The notes under the pieces were generated by a model that ran no database searches, had not been told where the DNA came from, and was given only the letters and a program-made list of their open reading frames with translations. Positions 7,463-16,238 of a stretch of DNA of 64,000 nt are shown one piece after another (the first letter of the stretch is position 1; the number at the start of each line of letters is the position of its first letter). Both the position numbers and the translations under genes were made by a program. The stretch comes from Hymenobacter sp. DG25B (GTDB taxonomy: Bacteria; Bacteroidota; Bacteroidia; Cytophagales; Hymenobacteraceae), in assembly GCF_000801315.1 (NCBI RefSeq), contig NZ_CP010054.1, positions 1,674,001 to 1,738,000 of the forward strand, written 5' to 3'.

Positions 7463-8920
7463 TTAGTAACCCGGGTTCTGCTGAATGTTGGGGTTGTTGT
7501 TGGTTTCCTGCTGCGGAATGGGCAGCAGCAGGTAGTTCTCGTCGCGGCGGGCCAGCTTTTCCTCAATCAGGTTGAGGGCATCTACCGGGTGGTTCACGCT
7601 GGGCTGGGCCATTTCGTGGCGGGCATAGCGCAGCAAATCAAACCACCGCTCGCCCTCAAAGGCCAGCTCCAGGCGGCGCTGCAAATCTATTTCCGTGCGC
7701 AGCGTGGCTTCGGTGGCAGCCTGCGGCGAGGCGACTGTAAGAGCCGTCAGGCCGGCGCGCTCCCGCACCTTGTTCAGCGGCCCCAGCGCACCGGCAATGT
7801 CGCCCTGCTCGTTGGCGGCTTCGGCCTGCATCAGCAGCACGTCGGCCAGGCGCAGCACGTAGGTGTTATCGGGGGAGTTGAAGCCGTTGGGGTTGCCGGG
7901 CCACTTGTACACGAAGGGGCCATCGTCGTTGCCGGTGCCTTTGCCCCCATCAATGTAGCTCACATGGTCGCGGCCGCCGGGCACTACGCCCACAAACTTC
8001 CAGCGCAGGTCCTTCACCGTATCGGCGGCCTGAATCAGCTCCGCAGTAGGGATGTTGAACTTGGGAAACGAATACGTAGCGGGCGGCGCGGGCAGGGCCA
8101 CATCGGGGAAGATGTTGCCCCCGTCATCGGAACCCGCAAACTGCACCTCAAACACTGATTCCGGCTTGTTCTCCGCCGGGTACAGGCTCTTGGGGGTAGA
8201 GGCCAGGCTATAAAGGCCACTGCTTACTACCTTATCAGCGGCCGCCGCGGCCGCTGACCAGTTGCGCTGCGTGAGCTGCACGCGGGCCAGCAGCCCATTG
8301 GCCGAGCCTTTGGTGGCGCGGCTGCGGTCAGTAGCATCGCCCGTGGGGGCCAGGTTGGCGGCTTCGGTCAGGTCAGCTACAATCTGCTGATACACCTGGT
8401 CCGGGGTAGAGCGGCTAAGGTTCAGCACGGCCGGGTCACCGGTTTCGGTGGGCTCCAGGCGCAGCGGCACGCCGCCGTACAAGCGCACCAGGTTAAAGTA
8501 GTGCAGGGCGCGCAGGAAGCGGGCCTCGCCCAGAATCTCATTTTTGCGCTCCTCGGGCATGGTAATGGCCGGCACATACTTCAGCACCGCATTGGCGCGG
8601 TTGATGCCAATGTAGGCCGCCGTGTACACCGTGCGCACCTGCTTGGTGGTGGGGGCCCAGGTAAAGCGGTCCAGGTCGGTTACGTCACCGTTGGTGCTGG
8701 TGGCGTTGTCCGAGGGCATTTCGCCAACCGCAATCAGGTCCAGGCCGTAGGTGCCTTCCTGCTGCAGGGCGTCGTAGGCGGCGGTCAGGCCGGCCTCGGC
8801 GTCATCGGTATTCTTGAAGAAGTTGGCGGAGGTGATGCTGGGCAAAGGCTCTTTATCCAGCACGTTGCAACCGGCGGTCAGCAGTACCCCGGCCAGAATG
8901 GGAATCAGTATTTTTTTCAT
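7463..8920 (-). CDS. RagB/SusD family outer-membrane glycan-binding lipoprotein
   Basis: The 485-residue lipoprotein has lipobox LTAG-C18 and the family's N-terminal signature of TPR-like helices (ITSANFFKNTDDAEAGLTAAYDALQQ). The C-terminal SusD region has LNKVRERAGL, EIDLQRRLELAFEGERWFDLLRYARHE and a final YLLLPIPQQETNNNPNIQQNPGY, a very typical ending. It sits on the cell surface as the lid of the SusC channel and captures glycan fragments. It lies 12 nt after the SusC gene, the usual order and spacing. Confidence 0.95.
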   Translation of the reverse strand: MKKILIPILAGVLLTAGCNVLDKEPLPSITSANFFKNTDDAEAGLTAAYDALQQEGTYGLDLIAVGEMPSDNATSTNGDVTDLDRFTWAPTTKQVRTVYTAAYIGINRANAVLKYVPAITMPEERKNEILGEARFLRALHYFNLVRLYGGVPLRLEPTETGDPAVLNLSRSTPDQVYQQIVADLTEAANLAPTGDATDRSRATKGSANGLLARVQLTQRNWSAAAAAADKVVSSGLYSLASTPKSLYPAENKPESVFEVQFAGSDDGGNIFPDVALPAPPATYSFPKFNIPTAELIQAADTVKDLRWKFVGVVPGGRDHVSYIDGGKGTGNDDGPFVYKWPGNPNGFNSPDNTYVLRLADVLLMQAEAANEQGDIAGALGPLNKVRERAGLTALTVASPQAATEATLRTEIDLQRRLELAFEGERWFDLLRYARHEMAQPSVNHPVDALNLIEEKLARRDENYLLLPIPQQETNNNPNIQQNPGY

Positions 8921-8932
8921 GGATGGGGTCAG

Positions 8933-11900
8933 TTAAAAGGTAGCGTTCAGGCCTACGGTGTAGGTGCGCGCCTGCGGATACACGCCCAGGTCGCGGCCAA
9001 AGCCGGTGCTGGAGAAGGGGTCGGCACTCACCTCGGGGTCGTAGCCGGAGTAGTCGGTCCAGGTAATCAGGTTCTGGCCGGTTACATACACGCGAATGCC
9101 GCTGATGCCGGTTTTCTGCAGCACGCTCATGGGCAGGCCATAGGCCAGCGTCAGGTTTTTGAGGCGCACGTAGGAGCCATCTTCGATGAAGCGGTCGGAA
9201 ACCCGGTTGTTCTTGGCGGGGTCGCCCAGAATGGCGCGCGGCACATCGGTATTGGTGTTGGTGGGCGTCCAGCGGTTCAGCACGCGGGTGGTCTGGTTCA
9301 GGGCCTCATCCATGCCCTCCGTGGTGCGGCGGGTTTCGTTGTAGATGTCGTTGCCGAAAGAGCCCTGGAAGAAGGCGCTCAGCTCCAGCCCTTTGTAGGT
9401 GAAGGTGTTGGTAACCCCGGCAATGGATTTGGGGTTGGCATTGCCGATAACCGTACGGTCTAGGCCGTTGATCTGGCCGTCGCCGTTCAGGTCCTTAAAG
9501 CGGATGTCGCCGGCGTGGGCATTGCCATCCAGGGCCTGCGCTTCCGCATCCGTCTGGAAAATGCCATCCACCTTCAGGCCGTAGAAAGAACCCAGCGGCA
9601 AGCCAGCGCGCACAATGCTGTAGTCGCCAATGATTTCGCGGTTGCTTTCCTCGCCCTGCTCATTACGCACGGTGCCAATGTTTCTTACTTCGCTGCGGTT
9701 CAGCGTGAAGTTCAGGTTGGTAGTCCACCCAAAGCCGCCCTCAGCCTTCACGTTTATAGTCGATAAACCCAGCTCCACGCCTTTATTGTCTACCTCGCCC
9801 AGGTTCTGGATGATGGACAGCGTTTGCGCCCCGGAGCTCAGTGGCAGCGGCACTTCAAACAGCAGGTCGGTGCTGCGCTTGCGGTACACGTCGGCATTCA
9901 AGGTGAGGCGGTCCTGCAGCAGGCCCAGGTCTAAACCCAGGTTGGTTTGCTTGGTACGCTCCCAGCTCACATCATTATTCCCAATACGCTCGGGTGCAAT
10001 GCCGCCCGAGATGCTGCCCGCGCCCTGGTAGCCGAAGCCCGAGCCGTAGGTGCTGTAACGGGCATAGTCGCCGATTTCCTGGTTGCCGTTCTCGCCGTAG
10101 CTGGCGCGCAGCTTCAGCTCAGAAATAGCATCTACCTGCGGGAAGAAGCTTTCCTTGGTCACGCGCCAGCCCAGGGCCATGGCCGGGAAGTAGCCGAAGC
10201 GCTTGTTGGGCGCAAAGCGGCTGGAACCGTCGGCGCGCAGGCTGAAGGTGGCCAGGTACCGGTCCTCAAAGTTGTAGATAGCGCGGCCAAACACGCTGAA
10301 CAGGCCCCATTCCGACTCATAGCTGCTCACCGAGCGGTTGGCCGTGCCGGCGTACAGGTACGGTACGGCATTAGAGGGGAAGCCCGTGGCGCGGGCGTTG
10401 GACGTAAACCGGTTAGACTCCTGCACCGACTGGCCGGCCAGCAGCGTCAGGTTGTGCTTCTCGCCCAGGGAAGGGTTATAGGTCAGCGTGTTTTCGTTCA
10501 GCCAGATGGTCTGCTGCACGGTGCCGGTGCGGGCCTGGCCCAGCGTGGCGGGGTCGGGGTTGGCCGTTTGCCGGTTGCCGGGATACTCGCGGGTGATGTA
10601 CTCGTTTTCGAGCTGCGAGCGGAAATCAATACCCAATGAAGAGCGCAGGCGCAGGTTAGGCAGCAGGTCCAGCTCGCCGAACACGTTACCGATGCCCTGG
10701 TAGATAACCGCCTTGTTGTTCGTTTCCTGCAGGTTGCCTACTGGGTTGTCGAAGTTGCGGTAGGGGTTGGTGCCGTAGGTGCCATCGGGGTTGTACACGG
10801 GCACCGTGGGAATCTGCGCCAGGGCGCCCATTACGGTGCCGCCGTTGCCGATGCCGCGCTCAGAGCGCACGGCGCCGTTGTTGTTGGTGCGGCTCAGATT
10901 CAGGTTGGTACCCACCCGGAAGCGGGTGCTCACATCCTGGTCCAGGTTCAGGCGCACGCTGTAGCGGTCGAAGCCGGAGTTGCGGAAAATACCGTCCTGC
11001 TTAAAGTACCCACCCGAGAGGTAGTAGCGGGTTTTATCGGAGCCGCCGCTCATGTTGAGCTGGTAGTTCTGAATGGCGGCCGTGCGGTATACCTCGTCCT
11101 GCCAGTCGGTGTTGGCGGGCAGAGTGTTCAGGTCGGTAAAGGCTGGTGCCTGGCCGGCATTCACGCGGGCTTCGTTGTAATACTCCGCAAACTGGCGGGC
11201 ATCCAGCACGTCAATTTTCTTGCGCAGCTGCTGCTGGCCGTAGTAGGCGCTAAAGCCCACCTGGCCCTTGCCGGCTTTGCCTTTCTTGGTGGTAATTACT
11301 ACCACGCCGTTGGAGGCGCGCACCCCGTAAATGGCGGCGGCGGCCCCGTCTTTCAGCACGTCAATGCTTTCGATGTCGGCGGGGTTAAGGGCGTTCAGCG
11401 GGTTAGGGGGCTGGTTGTTCAAGCCGCCCAGCTCCCGGTCGTAGGTCGGCAGAATGGGCACCCCGTCAATAACATACAGCGGGTTGTTGTTCAGGCTAAC
11501 CGAGGAGTTGCCGCGGATGCGCACGTTGATGCCGGCACCCGGCGCGCCGCTGGGCGAGGTTACCTGCACACCCGGCGTCTGGCCCTGCAGGGCCTGGTCG
11601 AAACCGGCTACCGTCTGGCGCTCAATCTGCTGCGCACCTACCGACGAAACGGCCGTGGTCAGCTCTTTGCGGGTCTGGGTGCCGTAGCCCACTACCACTA
11701 CTTCGCTCAGGGCCTGCGTATTCTCCGCCAGGGTAGTGCTTGGTACTTCCGTGGACTGCCCTTCTACCACAGAAACCGGAATTCGCACCGTGGTATAGCC
11801 AATGGAGGAAATAACCAGCGTTTGGGCGCCGGCCGGTACGTTGGCAATGGTAAAGAACCCATTGGTATCAGTAGAGCTGCCCAGCGAAGTGCCGGCTACT

Positions 11901-12151
11901 ACTACCGTAACGCCGGGCAGGGCCGAGCCTGTGGCGTCAACAATGCGGCCCGTAACGGTGCCGCCGGCTACGGCCGGGTTGCGCAGCGCTTCCAGATAAG
12001 TGGGCGAATACGCGGCCGCAACGGTGGCGCGGGCTTCGGCCCCAAAAGGCGCCAGCGCTATGCTGGTGAATAACAGGCCACTTAAAGCAGGCGTCAGCAG
12101 CCGCTTGGTAAGGGGCCAGGAGCCGTGGGGAAATGGTACAGGAAACGGCAT
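8933..12151 (-). CDS. SusC/RagA family TonB-linked outer-membrane transporter
   Basis: The 1072-residue protein has a signal peptide, then a carboxypeptidase-D-like regulatory domain (VTGRIVDATGSALPGVTVVV to GYTTVRIPV), the SusC linker LSEVVVVGYGTQTRKELT, a plug domain with SIDVLKDGAAAAIYGVRASNGVVVI, and a beta-barrel ending in an aromatic residue (TYTVGLNATF). It imports oligosaccharides across the outer membrane using TonB energy, paired with the SusD protein just downstream. The start at 12151 (MPFPVPFPHG...) is preferred; the 22 extra upstream residues look non-coding. It lacks the N-terminal STN domain expected when an anti-sigma partner is used, in agreement with control by a hybrid two-component system. 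Confidence 0.95.
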   Translation of the reverse strand: MPFPVPFPHGSWPLTKRLLTPALSGLLFTSIALAPFGAEARATVAAAYSPTYLEALRNPAVAGGTVTGRIVDATGSALPGVTVVVAGTSLGSSTDTNGFFTIANVPAGAQTLVISSIGYTTVRIPVSVVEGQSTEVPSTTLAENTQALSEVVVVGYGTQTRKELTTAVSSVGAQQIERQTVAGFDQALQGQTPGVQVTSPSGAPGAGINVRIRGNSSVSLNNNPLYVIDGVPILPTYDRELGGLNNQPPNPLNALNPADIESIDVLKDGAAAAIYGVRASNGVVVITTKKGKAGKGQVGFSAYYGQQQLRKKIDVLDARQFAEYYNEARVNAGQAPAFTDLNTLPANTDWQDEVYRTAAIQNYQLNMSGGSDKTRYYLSGGYFKQDGIFRNSGFDRYSVRLNLDQDVSTRFRVGTNLNLSRTNNNGAVRSERGIGNGGTVMGALAQIPTVPVYNPDGTYGTNPYRNFDNPVGNLQETNNKAVIYQGIGNVFGELDLLPNLRLRSSLGIDFRSQLENEYITREYPGNRQTANPDPATLGQARTGTVQQTIWLNENTLTYNPSLGEKHNLTLLAGQSVQESNRFTSNARATGFPSNAVPYLYAGTANRSVSSYESEWGLFSVFGRAIYNFEDRYLATFSLRADGSSRFAPNKRFGYFPAMALGWRVTKESFFPQVDAISELKLRASYGENGNQEIGDYARYSTYGSGFGYQGAGSISGGIAPERIGNNDVSWERTKQTNLGLDLGLLQDRLTLNADVYRKRSTDLLFEVPLPLSSGAQTLSIIQNLGEVDNKGVELGLSTINVKAEGGFGWTTNLNFTLNRSEVRNIGTVRNEQGEESNREIIGDYSIVRAGLPLGSFYGLKVDGIFQTDAEAQALDGNAHAGDIRFKDLNGDGQINGLDRTVIGNANPKSIAGVTNTFTYKGLELSAFFQGSFGNDIYNETRRTTEGMDEALNQTTRVLNRWTPTNTNTDVPRAILGDPAKNNRVSDRFIEDGSYVRLKNLTLAYGLPMSVLQKTGISGIRVYVTGQNLITWTDYSGYDPEVSADPFSSTGFGRDLGVYPQARTYTVGLNATF

Positions 12152-12248
12152 GGGAATGGGGTTAAGTAAGGGGAGAAGAAAAGTTGTGGGAGAAGGAACG
12201 GATGGTTGGGCAGCCAACTAGCCGTTGCCGGGGGCGGACATACAGGCG

Positions 12249-13148
12249 TCAGGTAAGAGTGGAAGAAGTAAGGGCATCGATATCGGCGGGGGAGAGGGGC
12301 GGCATGGCTCCCTGGTGCATGGCTACCAGCGCACCGGCTGCGCAGGCCCGGCGCAGGTAAGTGGCCGGCGGCAGGCTCGTCAGCCGGCCGGCCAGCAGCG
12401 CCGCCAGAAAAGCGTCGCCGCAGCCAATGGTATCCTGCACGGGCACCAGAAAGCCAGGGCAGGTAAACAGCTGGTTATCGGTCCAGAGGGCGGCACCGGC
12501 GGCCCCGCGCGTAACACACACAGCCTGCAGGCCGAAGCGCCCGACCAACCAGGGCAGGGCCGTGGCCAGATCAGTAGATGGCTGGCCCAGCCAACTCATA
12601 ATTTCGGTAAGCTCCGGCTCATTCAGCTTCACTAAGTCGGCCTGGCGGAGCAGGTATTTCACCACCTCACGCGAGTAGTGCGGCGGGCGCAAATTCACAT
12701 CAAACACCTTGAAAGGCGCCACCTGCAGCAGGCGGTACAGGGTTTCGCGGGTAGTCAGGCTGCGGGCGGCCAAGGAGCCAAACACCAGCCCGTGGGAGTT
12801 GGCCACGGCCGTGCGCAGCTCGTCGGTGTGCTGGATATAGTCCCAGGCCACCGACTTCAGAATTTTGAACGATACCTCCTGGCGCTGATTTATGTTGGCT
12901 TTCACCACGCTTGTGAGGTGAGTAGCGCTGCGCTGCACCAGGTGATTATCGAGGCCTTTGCGGGCGCTGAAAGCCAGCAGCTCGGCACCCAGCTCGTCGT
13001 CGCCTACCCGGCTGATGAGCTGTACGGGCACACCCAGCTGGTGCATATGCACGGCAACATTGAAGGGCGCGCCACCGGGCTGCTTGCCGGTAGGCAGCAT
13101 ATCCCAGAGCATTTCTCCGAAGCATACGATGGGGAGCGGCGTAAGCAT
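12249..13148 (-). CDS. PfkB-family sugar kinase (fructokinase-like)
   Basis: The 299-residue cytoplasmic kinase phosphorylates a sugar with ATP. It begins with IVCFGEMLWDMLPTG and GGAPFNVAVHMHQLG, the two N-terminal signatures of bacterial fructokinases, and carries the PfkB signature DTIGCGDAFLAALL near residues 239-252, with the catalytic base D245 in GCGD. The ATG at 13148 is used because the longer frame starts with TTG and lacks similarity. It is the first gene of the SusC-SusD-GH30 operon. Fructose is the best guess from sequence, but the neighbouring GH30 genes do not release fructose, so mannose or glucose must be considered. Confidence 0.85.
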   Translation of the reverse strand: MLTPLPIVCFGEMLWDMLPTGKQPGGAPFNVAVHMHQLGVPVQLISRVGDDELGAELLAFSARKGLDNHLVQRSATHLTSVVKANINQRQEVSFKILKSVAWDYIQHTDELRTAVANSHGLVFGSLAARSLTTRETLYRLLQVAPFKVFDVNLRPPHYSREVVKYLLRQADLVKLNEPELTEIMSWLGQPSTDLATALPWLVGRFGLQAVCVTRGAAGAALWTDNQLFTCPGFLVPVQDTIGCGDAFLAALLAGRLTSLPPATYLRRACAAGALVAMHQGAMPPLSPADIDALTSSTLT

Positions 13149-13151
13149 TGC

Positions 13152-13195
13152 GGTAGTGGTTGGCAACAAATATCCACTACCCGCCGGCTTACCAA
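13152..13195 (-). promoter_or_regulatory. Promoter of the sugar-utilisation operon with flanking inverted repeat
   Basis: On the minus strand GATATTTG (13174-13167) is one base from TAnnTTTG, and a TTG (13195-13193) lies 18 nt upstream, matching Bacteroidota spacing. An 8-bp inverted repeat (13152-13159 GGTAGTGG and 13174-13181 CCACTACC) encloses the -7 box and ends 3 nt before the ATG. It could be an operator or fold in the leader RNA. Sequence seen; function inferred. Confidence 0.45.
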
Positions 13196-13269
13196 TTGCT
13201 CATTTCTTTCAAAATCCGTTCAAGAGCTGAATAAATATATGTATTTGAATTACAGTACTATATAATCAA

Positions 13270-13300
13270 AAAAACCGAGCCTGTTACCGGCTCGGTTTCA
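13270..13300 (-). terminator. Terminator of the hybrid regulator gene
   Basis: AAACCGAGCC (13272-13281) pairs with GGCTCGGTTT (13289-13298), with A-rich sequence to the left that reads as a T run on the minus strand. It ends the regulator transcript before the PfkB promoter. Confidence 0.85.
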
Positions 13301-13328
13301 ATTTTATAACATCACTTTTGAGAATGTT

Positions 13329-16160
13329 TCAGTGTTTGGGAATGATGTGCAGGGTCCGGAACTCGGAAGGAGAAATCTGGTAGCGCGCTTTAAAGCTGGT
13401 GGAGAAGTAGGAAGGCGAGGAGAAGCCCAGCTCATAAGCCACATCGGTAACGGTGAGTGTGTCATCGAGCAGCAACTCGCGGGCCTTGGTCAGGCGGATG
13501 CTTTGGATGAAGTCCGTGACGCCAGTGCCGAGCAGCGCTTTCACTTTGCGGTAGAGCTGCATGCGCGAAATGCCCAGGCTATGGGCCACATGTTCCACGC
13601 TCAGGTCGGAGCGGGTGAGGTTAGCTTCTATAATGGCGGTGAGGTCGGCCAGGAATTTCTGGTCCGGGTTAGCCCCCGCCACGGTGGTCGTATCCACGGA
13701 CAACTCGCGCCGGTAATGCTCGCGCTGGCGGGTTCGGTTGGCCAGCAGGGTGCGCACACTCTCCAGCAGGAAGGTAGGGTGGAAGGGCTTGGTCAGATAG
13801 AGGTCAGCGCCGGCCTGCACACCTTCCACCTGCTGCTCGGGGGCATTGCGGGCCGTGAGTAGAATCACCGGGATATGCGAGGTGCGCCAGTCGGCCTTAA
13901 GCTTAGCCACCACCTCCAAGCCGCTCAGGCCGGGCATCATCACGTCGCACACAATCAGGTCCGGAATCAGGTCGGTGGCCATCCGGAAGCCGGTGTGGCC
14001 ATCAGTGGCGGTCTGCACCCGGAAATCGGTCTGCAGCTTGCGGGCCAGAAAGTCGTTGACCTCGGCATTATCCTCAATCACCAAAACCAGTGTTTCCCGA
14101 TCTGCACCGGGGGGCGCATCGGCGGGCGTTTCGGCCGGCATTATTTCGGGCTCGTCCAGGGCAAGCACCACGGGCTCGGCAGGGGTGGCCGAGCGTAGCG
14201 CCTCTGGCAGCTCGCGGGGCAGCGTAACCAAAAACGTGCTGCCCTGGCCCGGCTGACTGCTGAACGTGAGTTGGCCCTGATGCAGGCGCGTGAGCCCCTG
14301 AGCCAGCGCCAGGCCCATACCCGAGCCTTTCGCCACGGCTCCCTGGTCGCCCTGGTAAAACCATTCAAAAATGTGGGCCTTCTCCTGCTCCGGAATGCCC
14401 CGCCCGGTGTCCTCCACGCTTACCTGCAGCGCGCGCCCTGCTTCCACGGCCTGCAGGCTGATAGTAATCTGCCCATTATCCGGGGTGAATTTCAGCGCGT
14501 TGCTGAGCAGGTTGAAAAACACCTTATCCAGAATGTTGCCATCGAACCAGCCAGTTAGCACGGGCTCGGCGGCCAGAAAGCGCAGGTTTACCCCGCGCAG
14601 GCGGGCGGGTTTCTCAAAGGCATCCACAATCTCCCGCACAAAAGCTACCAGGTTGCCCTCCGTAGCGCGCACGGCCATCTTGCCCACTTCAATTTTCCGG
14701 AAATCCAGCAGCTGATTCACCAGCTGCAGCAGGCGCTGGGTGTTGCGGCGCACCAGGCCCAGGTCGTGGCGCTGGGCCGAGTTCAGGTTGGGGCCGTGGG
14801 TGAGCAGCTCTTCCACCGGCCCCAGAATGAGCGTAAGCGGGGTGCGCAGCTCGTGGGAGAAGTTGGTGAAAAAGCGCAGCTTGGCCTCCGTATCGGTGCG
14901 GGCCTTTTCTGCCATGGCCTCCAGCTGGTTGCGCTGGCTGCTGATTTCTTCGTTCTGGCTAATGAGCTGATGGTTGATGGCATCAATTTCGGCATTCTGC
15001 GCAGCCAGCTGGCGGTTAATCTGCCGGTTCTTGCGGGCCGACTGCCAGGCCAACGCACCCAGCGCCGCCGCAACCAGCAGGGCCGCCGCCAGGCTGTAGA
15101 GCACGGTTTGCTGGCTGGAAAACGTGGCGCGCAGGGTGCGCAGCAGGTTCTGCTGCCGCTCAATATCCCGCTGCTGACTCACCATTTTATCGGTCTGCTG
15201 CTGCATCGTTCGCACGTTGGTGGAGTCGATGACGATGGTGCCCAGCGTGTTTTCCCGCTTGAACGGTTGCTTGTTCAGGATTTTCAGGGCCGTGCGAATA
15301 GCTTCCTCGCCGCCCGGCGAATACAACACAGAGGCATCCAGCACGCCGCGCTGCACCAGGTCAATGCCTTCGCCGGGGCCTGACATGCCATCGACCCCAA
15401 TCACTTTTACCCTTTTGGCAATGCCCAGCTGCTCGCAAACCTCGTGGGCGCCGCGCCCCATGGCATCATTGTGAGCAAAAATGAGCGACACTTCCGGGTG
15501 CGCCTGCAGCAGTTTGGTCAGCGCCGGTTTCAGGGTTTTTTCCTGCCAGTTGCCGGTAACCTGGCCTATCAGCGGCATGTTGGGGTAGGCCGCCAGCGCC
15601 TGCACAAAACCCTGGTGCCGCTCAGAAGTAGCCGAAGAACCGGGCGTGCCCAGCACTTCTACCACCTGGCCGCGCTGGTTGAGCAGGCGGGCGGCATAGC
15701 GGGCGGCTGTCTGGCCCACTTCCAGGTTGTCGCCGCCCACGTAGGCGGTATAGCGGGGCGAGGCCGTGCGGCGGTCCAGCAGCACCACCGGCACTCCCTG
15801 GTTAAATGCCTCTTCCACGGCCGGCGTCACCGGGCCCGATTCGTAGGGCGAAACAATCAGCAGATCAATGCCGCCGCGCAGCAATTCCCGGATTTCCTGC
15901 TGCTGGCGCTGGCTATTGTCGTGCGCGTCCAGCATGCGCAGCTCCACTTCGGGGTGGAAGCTCAGCTCCCGCTCCATACCGGCCAGCATATCCTGCCGCC
16001 AGGGCCCGGCCGTGCTGCATTGGGAAAACCCGATGCGGTAGGCAGGCTTTTTAGCGGGCTGGCTGCAGCCCGGCAGCAACAGCAGCAACCCCAGCAGCAG
16101 GGCAAGAGCGCGGCAAAACCGCTGGAAAAGGGGAATAAGCAGGACGTAGGGGAATAACAC
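13329..16160 (-). CDS. Hybrid two-component system regulator (sugar-binding sensor, kinase, receiver, AraC)
   Basis: This 943-residue one-protein signalling system has a signal or lipobox-like N-terminus (LLLPGC), then a periplasmic LacI/ribose-type sugar-binding domain (about 41-315). A membrane span lies at 353-373. HisKA with phospho-acceptor H436 (FSHELRTP) is followed by an HATPase (N-box NLLSNALKFTP, G boxes DTGRGIP and GSGMGLALAQ). The receiver has phospho-acceptor D739, and an AraC-type DNA-binding domain spans about 835-935. The layout matches Bacteroides fructose sensor BT1754-type proteins, which bind monosaccharide directly. It probably activates the adjacent PfkB-SusC-SusD-GH30 operon. 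The start is GTG at 16160; no closer ATG exists. Confidence 0.93.
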   Translation of the reverse strand: MLFPYVLLIPLFQRFCRALALLLGLLLLLPGCSQPAKKPAYRIGFSQCSTAGPWRQDMLAGMERELSFHPEVELRMLDAHDNSQRQQQEIRELLRGGIDLLIVSPYESGPVTPAVEEAFNQGVPVVLLDRRTASPRYTAYVGGDNLEVGQTAARYAARLLNQRGQVVEVLGTPGSSATSERHQGFVQALAAYPNMPLIGQVTGNWQEKTLKPALTKLLQAHPEVSLIFAHNDAMGRGAHEVCEQLGIAKRVKVIGVDGMSGPGEGIDLVQRGVLDASVLYSPGGEEAIRTALKILNKQPFKRENTLGTIVIDSTNVRTMQQQTDKMVSQQRDIERQQNLLRTLRATFSSQQTVLYSLAAALLVAAALGALAWQSARKNRQINRQLAAQNAEIDAINHQLISQNEEISSQRNQLEAMAEKARTDTEAKLRFFTNFSHELRTPLTLILGPVEELLTHGPNLNSAQRHDLGLVRRNTQRLLQLVNQLLDFRKIEVGKMAVRATEGNLVAFVREIVDAFEKPARLRGVNLRFLAAEPVLTGWFDGNILDKVFFNLLSNALKFTPDNGQITISLQAVEAGRALQVSVEDTGRGIPEQEKAHIFEWFYQGDQGAVAKGSGMGLALAQGLTRLHQGQLTFSSQPGQGSTFLVTLPRELPEALRSATPAEPVVLALDEPEIMPAETPADAPPGADRETLVLVIEDNAEVNDFLARKLQTDFRVQTATDGHTGFRMATDLIPDLIVCDVMMPGLSGLEVVAKLKADWRTSHIPVILLTARNAPEQQVEGVQAGADLYLTKPFHPTFLLESVRTLLANRTRQREHYRRELSVDTTTVAGANPDQKFLADLTAIIEANLTRSDLSVEHVAHSLGISRMQLYRKVKALLGTGVTDFIQSIRLTKARELLLDDTLTVTDVAYELGFSSPSYFSTSFKARYQISPSEFRTLHIIPKH

Positions 16161-16164
16161 TAAC

Positions 16165-16172
16165 CAAATATA
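16165..16172 (-). promoter_or_regulatory. TATATTTG box just before the hybrid regulator
   Basis: An exact TAnnTTTG match on the minus strand ends only 4 nt before the GTG start. If used as the -7 element the transcript would start at or very near the start codon, giving a leaderless or nearly leaderless mRNA. No clear -33 TTG is present, so confidence is low. Confidence 0.35.
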
Positions 16173-16238
16173 TCGGATACTTTGCAGAGTAGCCAGCTGG
16201 GGTACCGGGCCGGGGCGTGCATGGCGGTGTGGGTGGCC

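Noticed and set aside
12152..12217. 22-residue upstream extension of SusC
   Set aside because: Pro-rich with no signal-peptide features; the shorter start gives a basic region followed by a hydrophobic core.
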